Shown piece after piece: positions 1-5,801 of a stretch of DNA of 8,611 bases. Origin of the DNA: an uncultured Lachnospiraceae bacterium (lineage in GTDB: Bacteria > Bacillota > Clostridia > Lachnospirales > Lachnospiraceae); contig CAJTOV010000056.1 in assembly GCA_910577765.1 (NCBI GenBank), forward strand, positions 1-8,611, read 5' to 3'. The translations under genes and the position numbers were made by a program. How positions within the stretch are numbered: the stretch's first letter is position 1; every line of letters begins with the position of its first letter. Below the pieces are notes generated by a model. It was not told where the DNA came from and did not search any database. It saw only the letters and a list, made by a program, of their open reading frames with translations.

Positions 1-117
1 TGGCGCCTGTTAGGGACCGCGAAGCGATTCTGAATGGCCGTATTCCGTAACAGTTCAAGGGGTATCTGAACTGTTACCCTGTTGTTACTGTACAGCACAT
101 CTTTCTTGCCTGCGGAA
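1..117. other. Left-edge sequence without a complete gene
   Basis: No complete gene is seen here. On the plus strand, frame 3 is open from the window edge to a TAA at 48-50, giving about 15 codons ending in ...EAILNGRIP, which could be the C-terminus of a gene outside the window. On the minus strand one frame is also open across 1-77 and off the edge. Both are too short to choose between, and neither is recognised. The stretch also contains the first 31-bp palindromic element, described separately, and a GTTACTGT word at 84-91 that recurs after the second element at 293-300. Confidence 0.3.
47..77 (+). repeat. 31-bp palindromic element, copy 1
   Basis: Perfect 11-bp arms GTAACAGTTCA (47-57) and TGAACTGTTAC (67-77) enclose a 9-nt asymmetric centre, AGGGGTATC. 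The whole 31 bp is the exact reverse complement of the element at 249-279. The arms make each copy a hairpin, and the centre gives it a direction. Exact conservation of arms and centre suggests a REP-like or MITE-derived dispersed element, but this window alone cannot show that it is dispersed. Confidence 0.85.
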
Positions 118-146
118 TTGACTTCTCCCGCTGTTGATACTATAAT
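118..146 (+). promoter_or_regulatory. Sigma-A-type promoter upstream of the radical SAM gene
   Basis: A -35 box TTGACT (118-123) and a consensus -10 box TATAAT (141-146) are separated by 17 bp, the ideal spacing. Transcription would start near 153 and run rightward, giving a leader of about 190 nt before the ATG at 345. I saw no comparable promoter nearer the gene. The long leader includes the hairpins at 173-201 and 249-279. A separate small RNA starting here cannot be excluded, although no U-tract terminator is visible before 345. Confidence 0.6.
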
Positions 147-172
147 GAATAGGATTGTCAACGGCAAAGTCA

Positions 173-201
173 AATACCCTGCAGCAAGCTGACGGGGTAT
201 T
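173..201 (+). repeat. Hairpin with AATACCC/GGGTATT arms
   Basis: AATACCC (173-179) pairs with GGGTATT (195-201). Inside, CAGC (182-185) pairs with GCTG (188-191) around a 2-nt turn that would probably open to a larger loop. The 3' arm contains GGGGTAT (194-200), which is complementary to ATACCCC in the loop of the downstream 31-bp element (261-267). No T-run follows, so it is not a typical intrinsic terminator. A weaker stem, with GTCT/AGAC and TCCG/CGGA arms, follows at 204-227. Confidence 0.6.
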
Positions 202-248
202 GGGTCTACGTTCCGCTTCGGACAGACTATTGAAACCACCATATCATA

Positions 249-279
249 GTAACAGTTCAGATACCCCTTGAACTGTTAC
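249..279 (-). repeat. 31-bp palindromic element, copy 2 (inverted)
   Basis: Exact reverse complement of 47-77, with the same 11-bp arms and centre GATACCCCT on the plus strand. As RNA from the 118-146 promoter it would form an 11-bp stem with a 9-nt loop lying 66 nt before the radical SAM start codon. Identity with copy 1 stops at the ends of the element. GTTACTGT follows at 293-300, as it follows copy 1 at 84-91, with different spacing. Confidence 0.85.
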
Positions 280-344
280 ATATCATACATATGTTACTGT
301 CTGCTGGTATCCGGTGAACCGTAACATACACACACTGAAAACAT

Positions 345-1334
345 ATGAACTGGAACCACAAACCCTGGCACTCGCTGGATTATGAACTGAAACACCGCTT
401 TGGAACCAAGGTCTATAAGATTGCCCTGGATGGCGGCATGACCTGCCCCAACCGGGACGGTTCCCTGGGTACCAGGGGCTGCATTTTCTGCAGCGCCGGA
501 GGATCCGGGGATTTTGCCATGCCCTTTAGCGCACCGGAGGCTGGCAGCCAGGCGGAGGGCATGAAAAGCCGTTCTCTGGAGGTATCCATCCAAAACCAGA
601 TCGACGCTGGTGCTGCCCGCATCCGTCACAAGCTTGGTTCCTCCCCGGAAGCCTATATCGCCTACTTCCAGTCCTATACCAACACTTACGCTCCTGTCTC
701 TTACCTGGAGAAATTATTTACTGCTGCCATCCGGCATCCCCAAATCCGGGTTCTCTCCATCGCCACACGTCCGGACTGCCTGTCCGATGAGATTGTGCAT
801 CTGCTCTCCGGCCTGAACCAGATCAAACCCGTGTGGATCGAGCTGGGTCTCCAGACCATCCACGAGGATACCGCCGCCTTTATCCGCCGCGGCTATCCCC
901 TATCCTGCTTTCAGGACACATTAACAAGGCTACGGGCCCACGGCCTGGAAACCATTGTCCATGTTATCCTTGGCCTCCCCGGTGAGAGCCGTGAGAAAAT
1001 GCTTGAAACCATCCGCTATCTTGCAGGCCAGGATATCCAGGGCGTCAAGCTGCAGCTTCTCCATATCCTGAAAGGCACAGACCTTGCGGACATTTATGCC
1101 CGCTGTCCCTTCCCGCTTCTCTCCATGGAGGAATACCTGGATCTGGTCATAGACTGTATTGCGCTCCTTCCGCCGGAGATAGTGATCCACCGTCTCACCG
1201 GCGACGGACCAAAGGCACTTCTGATTGCTCCTCTGTGGAGTGCCAGCAAGCGTCTGGTCCTGGGAAGCCTGGACAAACGCTTCCGGGAACGCTGCATCAC
1301 CCAGGGCTGTGGATGTCTGGACCGAAATGCCTGA
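345..1334 (+). CDS. yhcC: Radical SAM protein, TIGR01212/YhcC family
   Basis: A 329-residue cytosolic radical SAM protein of the YhcC (TIGR01212) group, related to the Elp3-like radical SAM domain. The family is widespread but its reaction is not firmly established. The N-terminus reads HSLDYELKHRFGTKVYKIAL, followed by the characteristic CX11CX2C cluster ligands at C34, C46 and C49, which differ from the classic CX3CX2C. Other family features are ELGLQT near residue 166, the ILGLPGE segment near 208, and the C-terminal HRLTGDGPK and APLWSASKRLVLGSLD segments. Length is slightly above the usual 300-320 because of a Ser/Gly-rich insertion at about 50-75. The ATG at 345 is chosen because the family begins with MNW...; no good Shine-Dalgarno sequence precedes it, so initiation may be weak or controlled by the structured leader. 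It is not functionally linked to the minus-strand operon. Confidence 0.93.
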   Translation: MNWNHKPWHSLDYELKHRFGTKVYKIALDGGMTCPNRDGSLGTRGCIFCSAGGSGDFAMPFSAPEAGSQAEGMKSRSLEVSIQNQIDAGAARIRHKLGSSPEAYIAYFQSYTNTYAPVSYLEKLFTAAIRHPQIRVLSIATRPDCLSDEIVHLLSGLNQIKPVWIELGLQTIHEDTAAFIRRGYPLSCFQDTLTRLRAHGLETIVHVILGLPGESREKMLETIRYLAGQDIQGVKLQLLHILKGTDLADIYARCPFPLLSMEEYLDLVIDCIALLPPEIVIHRLTGDGPKALLIAPLWSASKRLVLGSLDKRFRERCITQGCGCLDRNA

Positions 1335-1364
1335 TAACGGTTTCCACGTATCCCTGGTCCAGGA

Positions 1365-1393
1365 TTGATATTTCGTGTGCCTTAGGGTATAAT
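1365..1393 (+). promoter_or_regulatory. Promoter of the toxin-antitoxin cassette
   Basis: -35 TTGATA (1365-1370) and -10 TATAAT (1388-1393), exactly 17 bp apart, match sigma-A consensus in 11 of 12 positions. The start site would be near 1400, giving a leader of about 36 nt before the antitoxin ATG. It starts 30 bp after the radical SAM stop codon, so the cassette can be transcribed independently. Confidence 0.8.
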
Positions 1394-1397
1394 CTAA
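1382..1397. promoter_or_regulatory. Candidate operator over the -10 box
   Basis: TTAG (1382-1385), a central TATA (1388-1391) and CTAA (1394-1397) form an imperfect 16-bp palindrome, matching its own reverse complement at 12 of 16 positions. It covers the -10 box, the usual place for autoregulation by a toxin-antitoxin complex. Because part of the symmetry comes from TATAAT itself, this is suggestive only. Confidence 0.35.
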
Positions 1398-1418
1398 ACG
1401 TAAAGCTTCCAACAGTAT

Positions 1419-1427
1419 AGGAAAGGG
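1419..1427 (+). promoter_or_regulatory. Ribosome-binding site of the antitoxin
   Basis: AGGAAAGGG lies 8 nt before the ATG at 1436. It overlaps an in-frame GTG at 1427, so it selects the ATG as start codon. Confidence 0.7.
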
Positions 1428-1435
1428 TGGTTGTC

Positions 1436-1678
1436 ATGACGCTTATAAAAGAAAGAGCCGTACAAATGATACAACATATGCCTGAGGAATCCATGTTTTA
1501 TGTTGTCAATATTTTAGAAAATCTACAAGCCATGTCGATCAGCAAAGAAAAAGATAATGAAATGGCAAAAGCTGCTCTTAAAGATATTCTGAATATGGAA
1601 AAGAGACTGCCTGATGATTTTGATGAAAAAAAAGAACTGGCTGAAGCGAGGATGGAACGATATGGTCATTTTAGTTGA
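1436..1678 (+). CDS. Probable antitoxin of a PIN-toxin pair
   Basis: An 80-residue, charged, helical protein. The N-terminal part (about 2-35, KERAVQMIQHMPEESMFYVV...) resembles small antitoxins of Clostridia that accompany PIN toxins. The acidic/basic C-terminal segment (about 57-80, with KKELAEARMERYG) is the kind of extension that wraps and blocks the partner. It probably neutralises the downstream nuclease and, with it, represses the cassette promoter. No classical ribbon-helix-helix or AbrB motif is obvious. The start follows a well-placed AGGAAAGGG. The gene overlaps the toxin gene by 17 nt, implying translational coupling. The DNA is AT-rich (18 G+C in 60 bases at 1501-1560), unlike both flanks. 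The antitoxin role rests mainly on context and overall pattern. Confidence 0.75.
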   Translation: MTLIKERAVQMIQHMPEESMFYVVNILENLQAMSISKEKDNEMAKAALKDILNMEKRLPDDFDEKKELAEARMERYGHFS

Positions 1679-2072
1679 TACCAATATTATTCTGGATATT
1701 TTTCTGAAAAGAGAACCGTATAAAACAAATGCGGAATTTATACTGACAAAATGCGCCAACAGGCAAATCACCGGATATCTGGCTGCCCACAGTATTCCCA
1801 ATTTGTTTTACATATTGAGGAAAGATTATACCCAGCAGGAACGACGGAAGCTTATCAAAAATCTGTGCAGCATTTTCCGGATTTCTGATTTGAATCTTGA
1901 TAAAATATTAGCGGCTATTGATAATGAAGATTTTTCAGATTTTGAAGACTGTCTGCAAGAAGAATGTGCGGTCAATATAATGGCAGATTACATTGTGACA
2001 AGAAATCCTGGCGATTTTGTAAAATCAAGGGTAAAAGTTATGAAACCAGAGGAATTTACTGCACTATTGTAA
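1662..2072 (+). CDS. PIN-domain toxin (VapC-like ribonuclease)
   Basis: A 136-residue PIN-domain protein, full length for the family. It begins with the hallmark VDTNIILDIF, carrying the first catalytic aspartate, D6. S44-I-P-N-L-F-Y lies in the central helix, followed by an acidic DFED group at 93-96 and VTRNPGDF near 112-119, which supplies the distal acidic positions. PIN toxins of type II modules are Mg2+-dependent RNases that cut tRNA, rRNA or mRNA and halt growth; the target here cannot be read from sequence. The ATG at 1662 is preferred to the in-frame ATG at 1614, because residues added upstream are not PIN-like and GAGG (1648-1651) sits about 10 nt before 1662. Translation is coupled to the antitoxin by a 17-nt overlap. 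It is AT-rich (19 G+C in 60 bases at 1921-1980), consistent with recent transfer. Confidence 0.9.
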   Translation: MVILVDTNIILDIFLKREPYKTNAEFILTKCANRQITGYLAAHSIPNLFYILRKDYTQQERRKLIKNLCSIFRISDLNLDKILAAIDNEDFSDFEDCLQEECAVNIMADYIVTRNPGDFVKSRVKVMKPEEFTALL

Positions 2073-2086
2073 CCCACTGCAAAATA

Positions 2087-2117
2087 CAAGGCAGGTGTTT
2101 CTGTCCCACCTGCCTTG
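2087..2117 (-). terminator. Hairpin between converging genes, probable terminator
   Basis: A perfect 11-bp stem, CAAGGCAGGTG (2087-2097) with CACCTGCCTTG (2107-2117), encloses a 9-nt loop. Read on the minus strand it follows the GH105 stop by 46 nt and is followed by TATTTTGC, a short U-rich run, so it fits best as terminator of the minus-strand operon. On the plus strand it lies 14 nt after the toxin stop but lacks a T-run, so it would act there only as a weak terminator or a 3'-end stabiliser. Confidence 0.65.
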
Positions 2118-2163
2118 CCAAAGCAAATCCGGACGAAGGTCTGGGGGCTGATTCCGTCTGTCC

Positions 2164-3276
2164 CTACGCCTTTTCACATAACCGCCGCACCTGCTCACTG
2201 ACCGCCATCATACACGCAGCAGTCCCGTGCTGGTTGTCGGGCATCTGGGCTTCGCTGACATAGTACCCAGGTGTGCCGTTCCTGTCCTTCCGGTTGTGGG
2301 GGTCTGGTCCGGCTCCTAAGCCTGCGCTGGCGCAGATTCCATACAGGTGCCATCCGTCCGGCTCCTGGCGCAGATACGTATCGCGGATTCCGTCCAGAAT
2401 CCGGCTTCCCTGCTCTCCGAAAGAAGCGTCCAGCATACCCATCCGCGCCCCCTTCATAAAGGCATAGGACACCATGGCGCTGCCTGATGTCTCCGGGTAG
2501 TTGCCTGGAAATCCGGCCTGGTCCACCACCTGGAGGAACATGCCCGAATCCTTATCCTGGTAGCGGATGATTCCCTCTGCCGCCTGGTTTAACAGAGACA
2601 CCAGCTCCCCTGCCCGGGGGGTGTGTTCCCTGGCAAGCTCATATGTGTCTGTCAGGGCCATAAGGAACCATCCCTCCGCCCGCAGCCACACCGAAGGACT
2701 GCACCCGGTCACCGGGTCCGCCCAGTCTGCCTTGCGGCTCACATCGCAGCCGTGGAGATACAGACGGCTTTCCGGCTGCCACAACAGCCTGTGGGCGCTG
2801 GCAAACTGATCCAGGATATCGTCCCAGCGGTCCTCCCCATATTCCACCAGACTTCCGGCGTAAAAAGGCATTGCCATATAGAAACCGTCCAGCCACACCT
2901 GATTGGGATAGATATCCTTGTGCCAGAAATTGCCGGTCTCTGTTCTGGGATAATGCTCCAGGAATGCGCAGGCCCTCTTTACGGCATCTTCATACCGTTT
3001 ATCTCCAGTAAGATCCCGCAGAATCCGCAGGGATTTTCCAAAACTGACCTTGTCAATATTGTTCTCGTCTTCCTTCCAGCCTGCCACGGAACCGTCCTCA
3101 TGCATCAGCCAGCCGGCATTCTCCGTGATATACCGGTTCCACCGGTCATCCCCCGTGGCCTCTGCCAGAAGAGACGCGCCTATGACACACAGATCATCCT
3201 TATAATTCCAGGCCTTTTCCCGGAGGAAACGGGGAAACGCCTGCTCCAGATACTGGGAAAAATATTCCAGCCACAT
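2164..3276 (-). CDS. GH105 unsaturated rhamnogalacturonyl hydrolase
   Basis: A 370-residue (alpha/alpha)6-barrel hydrolase of the GH88/GH105 fold, related to Bacillus YteR and YesR. These enzymes remove the 4,5-unsaturated galacturonic acid left at the non-reducing end of pectic oligosaccharides by lyases, by hydrating the double bond. The decisive motif is YPNQVWLDGFYMAMPFYAG (123-141); D130 aligns with the catalytic aspartate in the WLDG or WVDG segment of YteR. Also typical are VWLRAEGWFLMAL (196-208), NYPETSGSAM (259-268) and a C-terminal DNQHGTAACM (347-356). There is no signal peptide, so it is cytosolic, and the length is normal. The ATG at 3276 is supported by AAGGAG (3285-3290) 8 nt upstream. 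It is the last gene of the operon. Substrate (rhamnogalacturonan I versus other uronide ends) is not certain, since GH105 members vary. Confidence 0.92.
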   Translation of the reverse strand: MWLEYFSQYLEQAFPRFLREKAWNYKDDLCVIGASLLAEATGDDRWNRYITENAGWLMHEDGSVAGWKEDENNIDKVSFGKSLRILRDLTGDKRYEDAVKRACAFLEHYPRTETGNFWHKDIYPNQVWLDGFYMAMPFYAGSLVEYGEDRWDDILDQFASAHRLLWQPESRLYLHGCDVSRKADWADPVTGCSPSVWLRAEGWFLMALTDTYELAREHTPRAGELVSLLNQAAEGIIRYQDKDSGMFLQVVDQAGFPGNYPETSGSAMVSYAFMKGARMGMLDASFGEQGSRILDGIRDTYLRQEPDGWHLYGICASAGLGAGPDPHNRKDRNGTPGYYVSEAQMPDNQHGTAACMMAVSEQVRRLCEKA

Positions 3277-3293
3277 ATTAGATTCTCCTTACT

Positions 3294-3442
3294 TTAAAAG
3301 TCCATCGCCACTGGCGATTTAAAATCAGGGTACAGAAAACTTGCCGCCGGCAGCTTTTCTGCATGCTGAGGCATGCCAAATACGCCCGCCAGACTTTCAT
3401 CCCACGGCTGCGCGTCCCCTGCCGGACGCCTGGAGGTGTCAG
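3294..3442 (-). pseudogene. Protein-like open tail in the GH28-GH105 gap
   Basis: The gap between GH28 and GH105 is 166 nt, whereas the other operon junctions are an 8-nt overlap and a 28-nt gap. Beyond the GH28 stop (TAG, 3443-3445), the frame offset by two bases from GH28 stays open to a TAA at 3294-3296. It reads like protein, with segments such as AGDAQPWDESLAGVFGMPQ and FLYPDFKSPVAMDF. The frame is open from about 3515, inside GH28, but has no ribosome-binding site of its own; its only ATG-initiated product would be 26 residues. It may be the former C-terminus of GH28 cut off by a frameshift, or the remnant of a lost gene. The GH28 frame itself is also open past TAG, but that reading is Arg-rich and unconvincing. 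A small hairpin, ATCGCC/GGCGAT (3304-3318), lies near the end. Confidence 0.35.
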
Positions 3443-5773
3443 CTATAATCCTGCAAAGTCCGCCACTCTGCCCAGAATGGCTACCGCCTCCCCCATGGTC
3501 ACCAGCTCCCTGGGCTTAAAGCTGCCGTCCGGTTCCAGTTTCATGAAGCCAAAGTACAGCGCCCGGGCCACATTGGTTCCGTAATTGTTGGCTACCTCTG
3601 CCCTGTCCCGGCAATCCGGCATGGTGCTGGAGGCATTCCGGTAATTGACCCCGCAGGCCTGCATGGCTACGGTAGCCATCTCCTGGCGGGTCACCGGCCC
3701 CTCCGGGCATAAGGTATCTGCCATGTCCCTGTCTGCCCCGCACACGGCAAGGAAGCCATGGGCTACGGCCGCCTGGAGGGCACTGGTGGAACCGGAAGCC
3801 AGAACACACGGCGCCGTCCGGACACCGGACTCCCCGGCATGTGGCGGCATACTCCGGACATCCGGTTCCCCGGTATAGGGCATGCCTGCTTTTGCTCCCA
3901 TCAGCGGCACCATCATGTCCGCAAGCTGCTGTCTTGTAATCACAGCCTGGTCCGGGGTCTTATCCTCTGGCCTTAGCATCCCCCGGCAGGCCAGCCTGCG
4001 GCGCCGGTACCGGGCGCTGTTTTCTTCGGAATTCTGCCCCGGCAGCGCCTGATCAGAGCCGCTGCTTTCTTCTGCTTCCTTCGGCAATACCCGGTAAGGA
4101 ATGCTGCTTTCCCGGTTCCCAACCTCATCCACTGCGGTCACCCGCACCCAGGCCGCTGATTCCGGCACAAGGAAATGTTCTCCCTCTCCGGCATCTTTCC
4201 AGAGGACTGCCTTTCCGGCTTCCTCCACAAACAGCGGTTCTGCCACCGGCTCCCCGGCATTGCAGCCTGCACCTGCCTGACCATCCCCCCCTGAATCCGG
4301 GACAGACTGTACACACCTGGCTGCATTCTGCGCCTGCTCCTTACCCACCTGCCAGCAAAACCTGCACTTCCCCTCTCCGCCGCAGTTCTCGGCGGAAGCG
4401 CCCACCTGCCTGACCGCCTGGGGCACCCCCAGAATCCGTACCCGGCCCGGGCGGGGAAATGCCATTCCGTTGATAAATACCTGCCGGATCACCGGGTCCT
4501 TCCAGTTCATGCTGCGCATGGGCCGCTCCACCCCGTCGATGCGGATATTTCGCAGGGTCAGGCCGGTGATGGGCACCTCGTCAAAGGCCTCCAGGAAAAT
4601 CCCGTAATCCCCTCCGTGGGCCACGATATTCTCAATGGTAATGCCGGAAAACACCGGCAGGTCGCTGCCGCTTCGCCCGTCCTCGTACAGCATGGTGCCG
4701 TGGACCGCCGCCCCGTGGACATGCTCCATGACACTGTCCGCCAGATAGATTTCCTCCACCCGGCCGCCCCGGCGGGCATTGGTTTTCAGCCGCAGGGCAT
4801 AGGTCAGGTGGGGGCTGCTGAACCGGTTGTTGACCGCCAGCACCCGGCGGATTCCTCCGCTCATCTCGCTTCCCAGGGCAATCCCCCCATGTCCGTCGGC
4901 AAACTCATTGTTCTCGATCAGCACATGCTCACAGGCCCTGGCCGCCAGCCGTCCGTCCCGGTCCCGGCCTGATTTGAGACTGATGCAGTCGTCCCCGGTG
5001 TCAAACCGGCAGTTTGTGATATGTACCCCGTCACAGCTTTCCGGGTCGCAGCCGTCGTTATTGGCTCCGTGGCTGGACATGGTGACTCCCTCCACAATCA
5101 GGCTGGTACACATCACCGGATTGATCTGCCACATGGGACTGTTCGTTAAGGTAAACCCTGACAGCAGCACCCGTTCACAGCGGATGGTCTGGATAAAATT
5201 GGGACGGAGAAAATGCCCCGGCCCAAACACCCGCTCCGCTACCGGTACCCCCTCCACATTCATATTCCTGAGAAGGCTCCGGTCTGCAAGCTGCAGATCC
5301 GGCCTGTCATCGGACCAGGCATTTTCCACCTGGTGATGCCAGTTCCACCAGTGATCAGCGTCTGCGCCTCCGTCCAGAATTCCCTTTCCGGTTACTGCTA
5401 TGTCACGGGCGCCGCAGGCGTAGATAAGGGGGCTGAAATTGTAGCAGGGCGTAGACTCCCAGTGGGAGTATACCAGGGGATAGTGGCGCTTTACATCCTC
5501 ATTGACAAAAGAAAGGACCGTATCTTCGGCTGCCAGATGCAGCTCCACCCCGCTCTTTAACTTTAGTGCCCCGGTACGGTACCGTCCCGAAGGAAGCACC
5601 AGCCTGCCGCCGCCTTTTTCGTGTACCTGGTCAATGGCCTTCTGGAGAAACTCTGTCTGGATGCCCTCTCTGTCCGGAACCACCCCAAAGTCCTCTGCCG
5701 GATATTCCACTGGCGGAATCACCGGCCTGTGAATCCGTTCCAGGATTGCTGCTTTCAACTGTAATTTATCCAT
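3443..5773 (-). CDS. GH28 polygalacturonase-type hydrolase with FnIII- and SLH-like modules
   Basis: A 776-residue protein. Residues 25-440 form a GH28 right-handed beta-helix, the fold of polygalacturonases and rhamnogalacturonases. It opens with EDFGVVPDREGIQ and GGGRLVLPSGRY. All four catalytic motifs are present: NND (238-240, with D243 downstream), GDD (260-262), GHGG (294-297) and RLK (328-330), so activity is expected. Residues about 445-563 resemble a divergent FnIII domain ending in VTAVDEVGNRES, with five cysteines at 464-504. A charged linker (565-605) leads to SLH-like sequence (about 610-770), best seen in TRQEMATVAMQACG and in MPDC...GSFKPRELVTMGEAVAILGR. No signal peptide is present, although SLH modules normally belong to exported proteins. 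The ATG at 5773 is chosen over longer in-frame starts because AGGAGA (5781-5786) lies 7 nt before it. The exact pectic substrate, endo or exo, is not determined. Confidence 0.93.
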   Translation of the reverse strand: MDKLQLKAAILERIHRPVIPPVEYPAEDFGVVPDREGIQTEFLQKAIDQVHEKGGGRLVLPSGRYRTGALKLKSGVELHLAAEDTVLSFVNEDVKRHYPLVYSHWESTPCYNFSPLIYACGARDIAVTGKGILDGGADADHWWNWHHQVENAWSDDRPDLQLADRSLLRNMNVEGVPVAERVFGPGHFLRPNFIQTIRCERVLLSGFTLTNSPMWQINPVMCTSLIVEGVTMSSHGANNDGCDPESCDGVHITNCRFDTGDDCISLKSGRDRDGRLAARACEHVLIENNEFADGHGGIALGSEMSGGIRRVLAVNNRFSSPHLTYALRLKTNARRGGRVEEIYLADSVMEHVHGAAVHGTMLYEDGRSGSDLPVFSGITIENIVAHGGDYGIFLEAFDEVPITGLTLRNIRIDGVERPMRSMNWKDPVIRQVFINGMAFPRPGRVRILGVPQAVRQVGASAENCGGEGKCRFCWQVGKEQAQNAARCVQSVPDSGGDGQAGAGCNAGEPVAEPLFVEEAGKAVLWKDAGEGEHFLVPESAAWVRVTAVDEVGNRESSIPYRVLPKEAEESSGSDQALPGQNSEENSARYRRRRLACRGMLRPEDKTPDQAVITRQQLADMMVPLMGAKAGMPYTGEPDVRSMPPHAGESGVRTAPCVLASGSTSALQAAVAHGFLAVCGADRDMADTLCPEGPVTRQEMATVAMQACGVNYRNASSTMPDCRDRAEVANNYGTNVARALYFGFMKLEPDGSFKPRELVTMGEAVAILGRVADFAGL
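3818..3889 (-). repeat. Imperfect 36-bp tandem duplication inside the GH28 gene
   Basis: Two adjacent 36-bp units (3818-3853 and 3854-3889) both begin with CCGGACA and share CCCCGG(C/T)AT farther on. They encode a 12-residue imperfect repeat, GEPDVRSMPPHA then GESGVRTAPCVL, at about residues 635-658 in the linker between SLH-like units. The length is a multiple of three, so the frame is kept. Confidence 0.5.
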
Positions 5774-5780
5774 GAAAAAA

Positions 5781-5786
5781 TCTCCT
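5781..5786 (-). promoter_or_regulatory. Ribosome-binding site fixing the GH28 start
   Basis: Minus-strand AGGAGA sits 7 nt before the ATG at 5773, in the 28-nt gap after the esterase stop. It excludes the longer in-frame reading that starts at 5884 inside the esterase gene. Confidence 0.8.
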
Positions 5787-5801
5787 GATGCTGTTCGATA
5801 T

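Noticed and set aside
47..279. The two 31-bp repeats as a CRISPR array
   Set aside because: There are only two copies, in inverted orientation, 171 bp apart, with no regular spacers and no cas genes.
930..1412. A 160-codon minus-strand open frame opposite the radical SAM gene
   Set aside because: Antisense to a gene with conserved cluster cysteines, and it has no domain signal.
1614..1661. Longer N-terminus for the PIN toxin from ATG 1614
   Set aside because: The extra 16 residues (MILMKKKNWLKRG...) are an out-of-frame reading of the antitoxin tail, and PIN proteins start right before the VDTN strand.
2623..3297. A 224-codon open frame on the plus strand opposite GH105
   Set aside because: It lies fully antisense to a clear GH105 gene, has no recognisable motif, and reflects the GC-rich codon use of the real gene.
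3304..3318. ATCGCC/GGCGAT hairpin as an intrinsic terminator between GH28 and GH105
   Set aside because: The stem is 6 bp with a 3-nt loop, and on the minus strand GGAC separates it from a short T-run, so termination would be weak. It may simply fall in former coding sequence.
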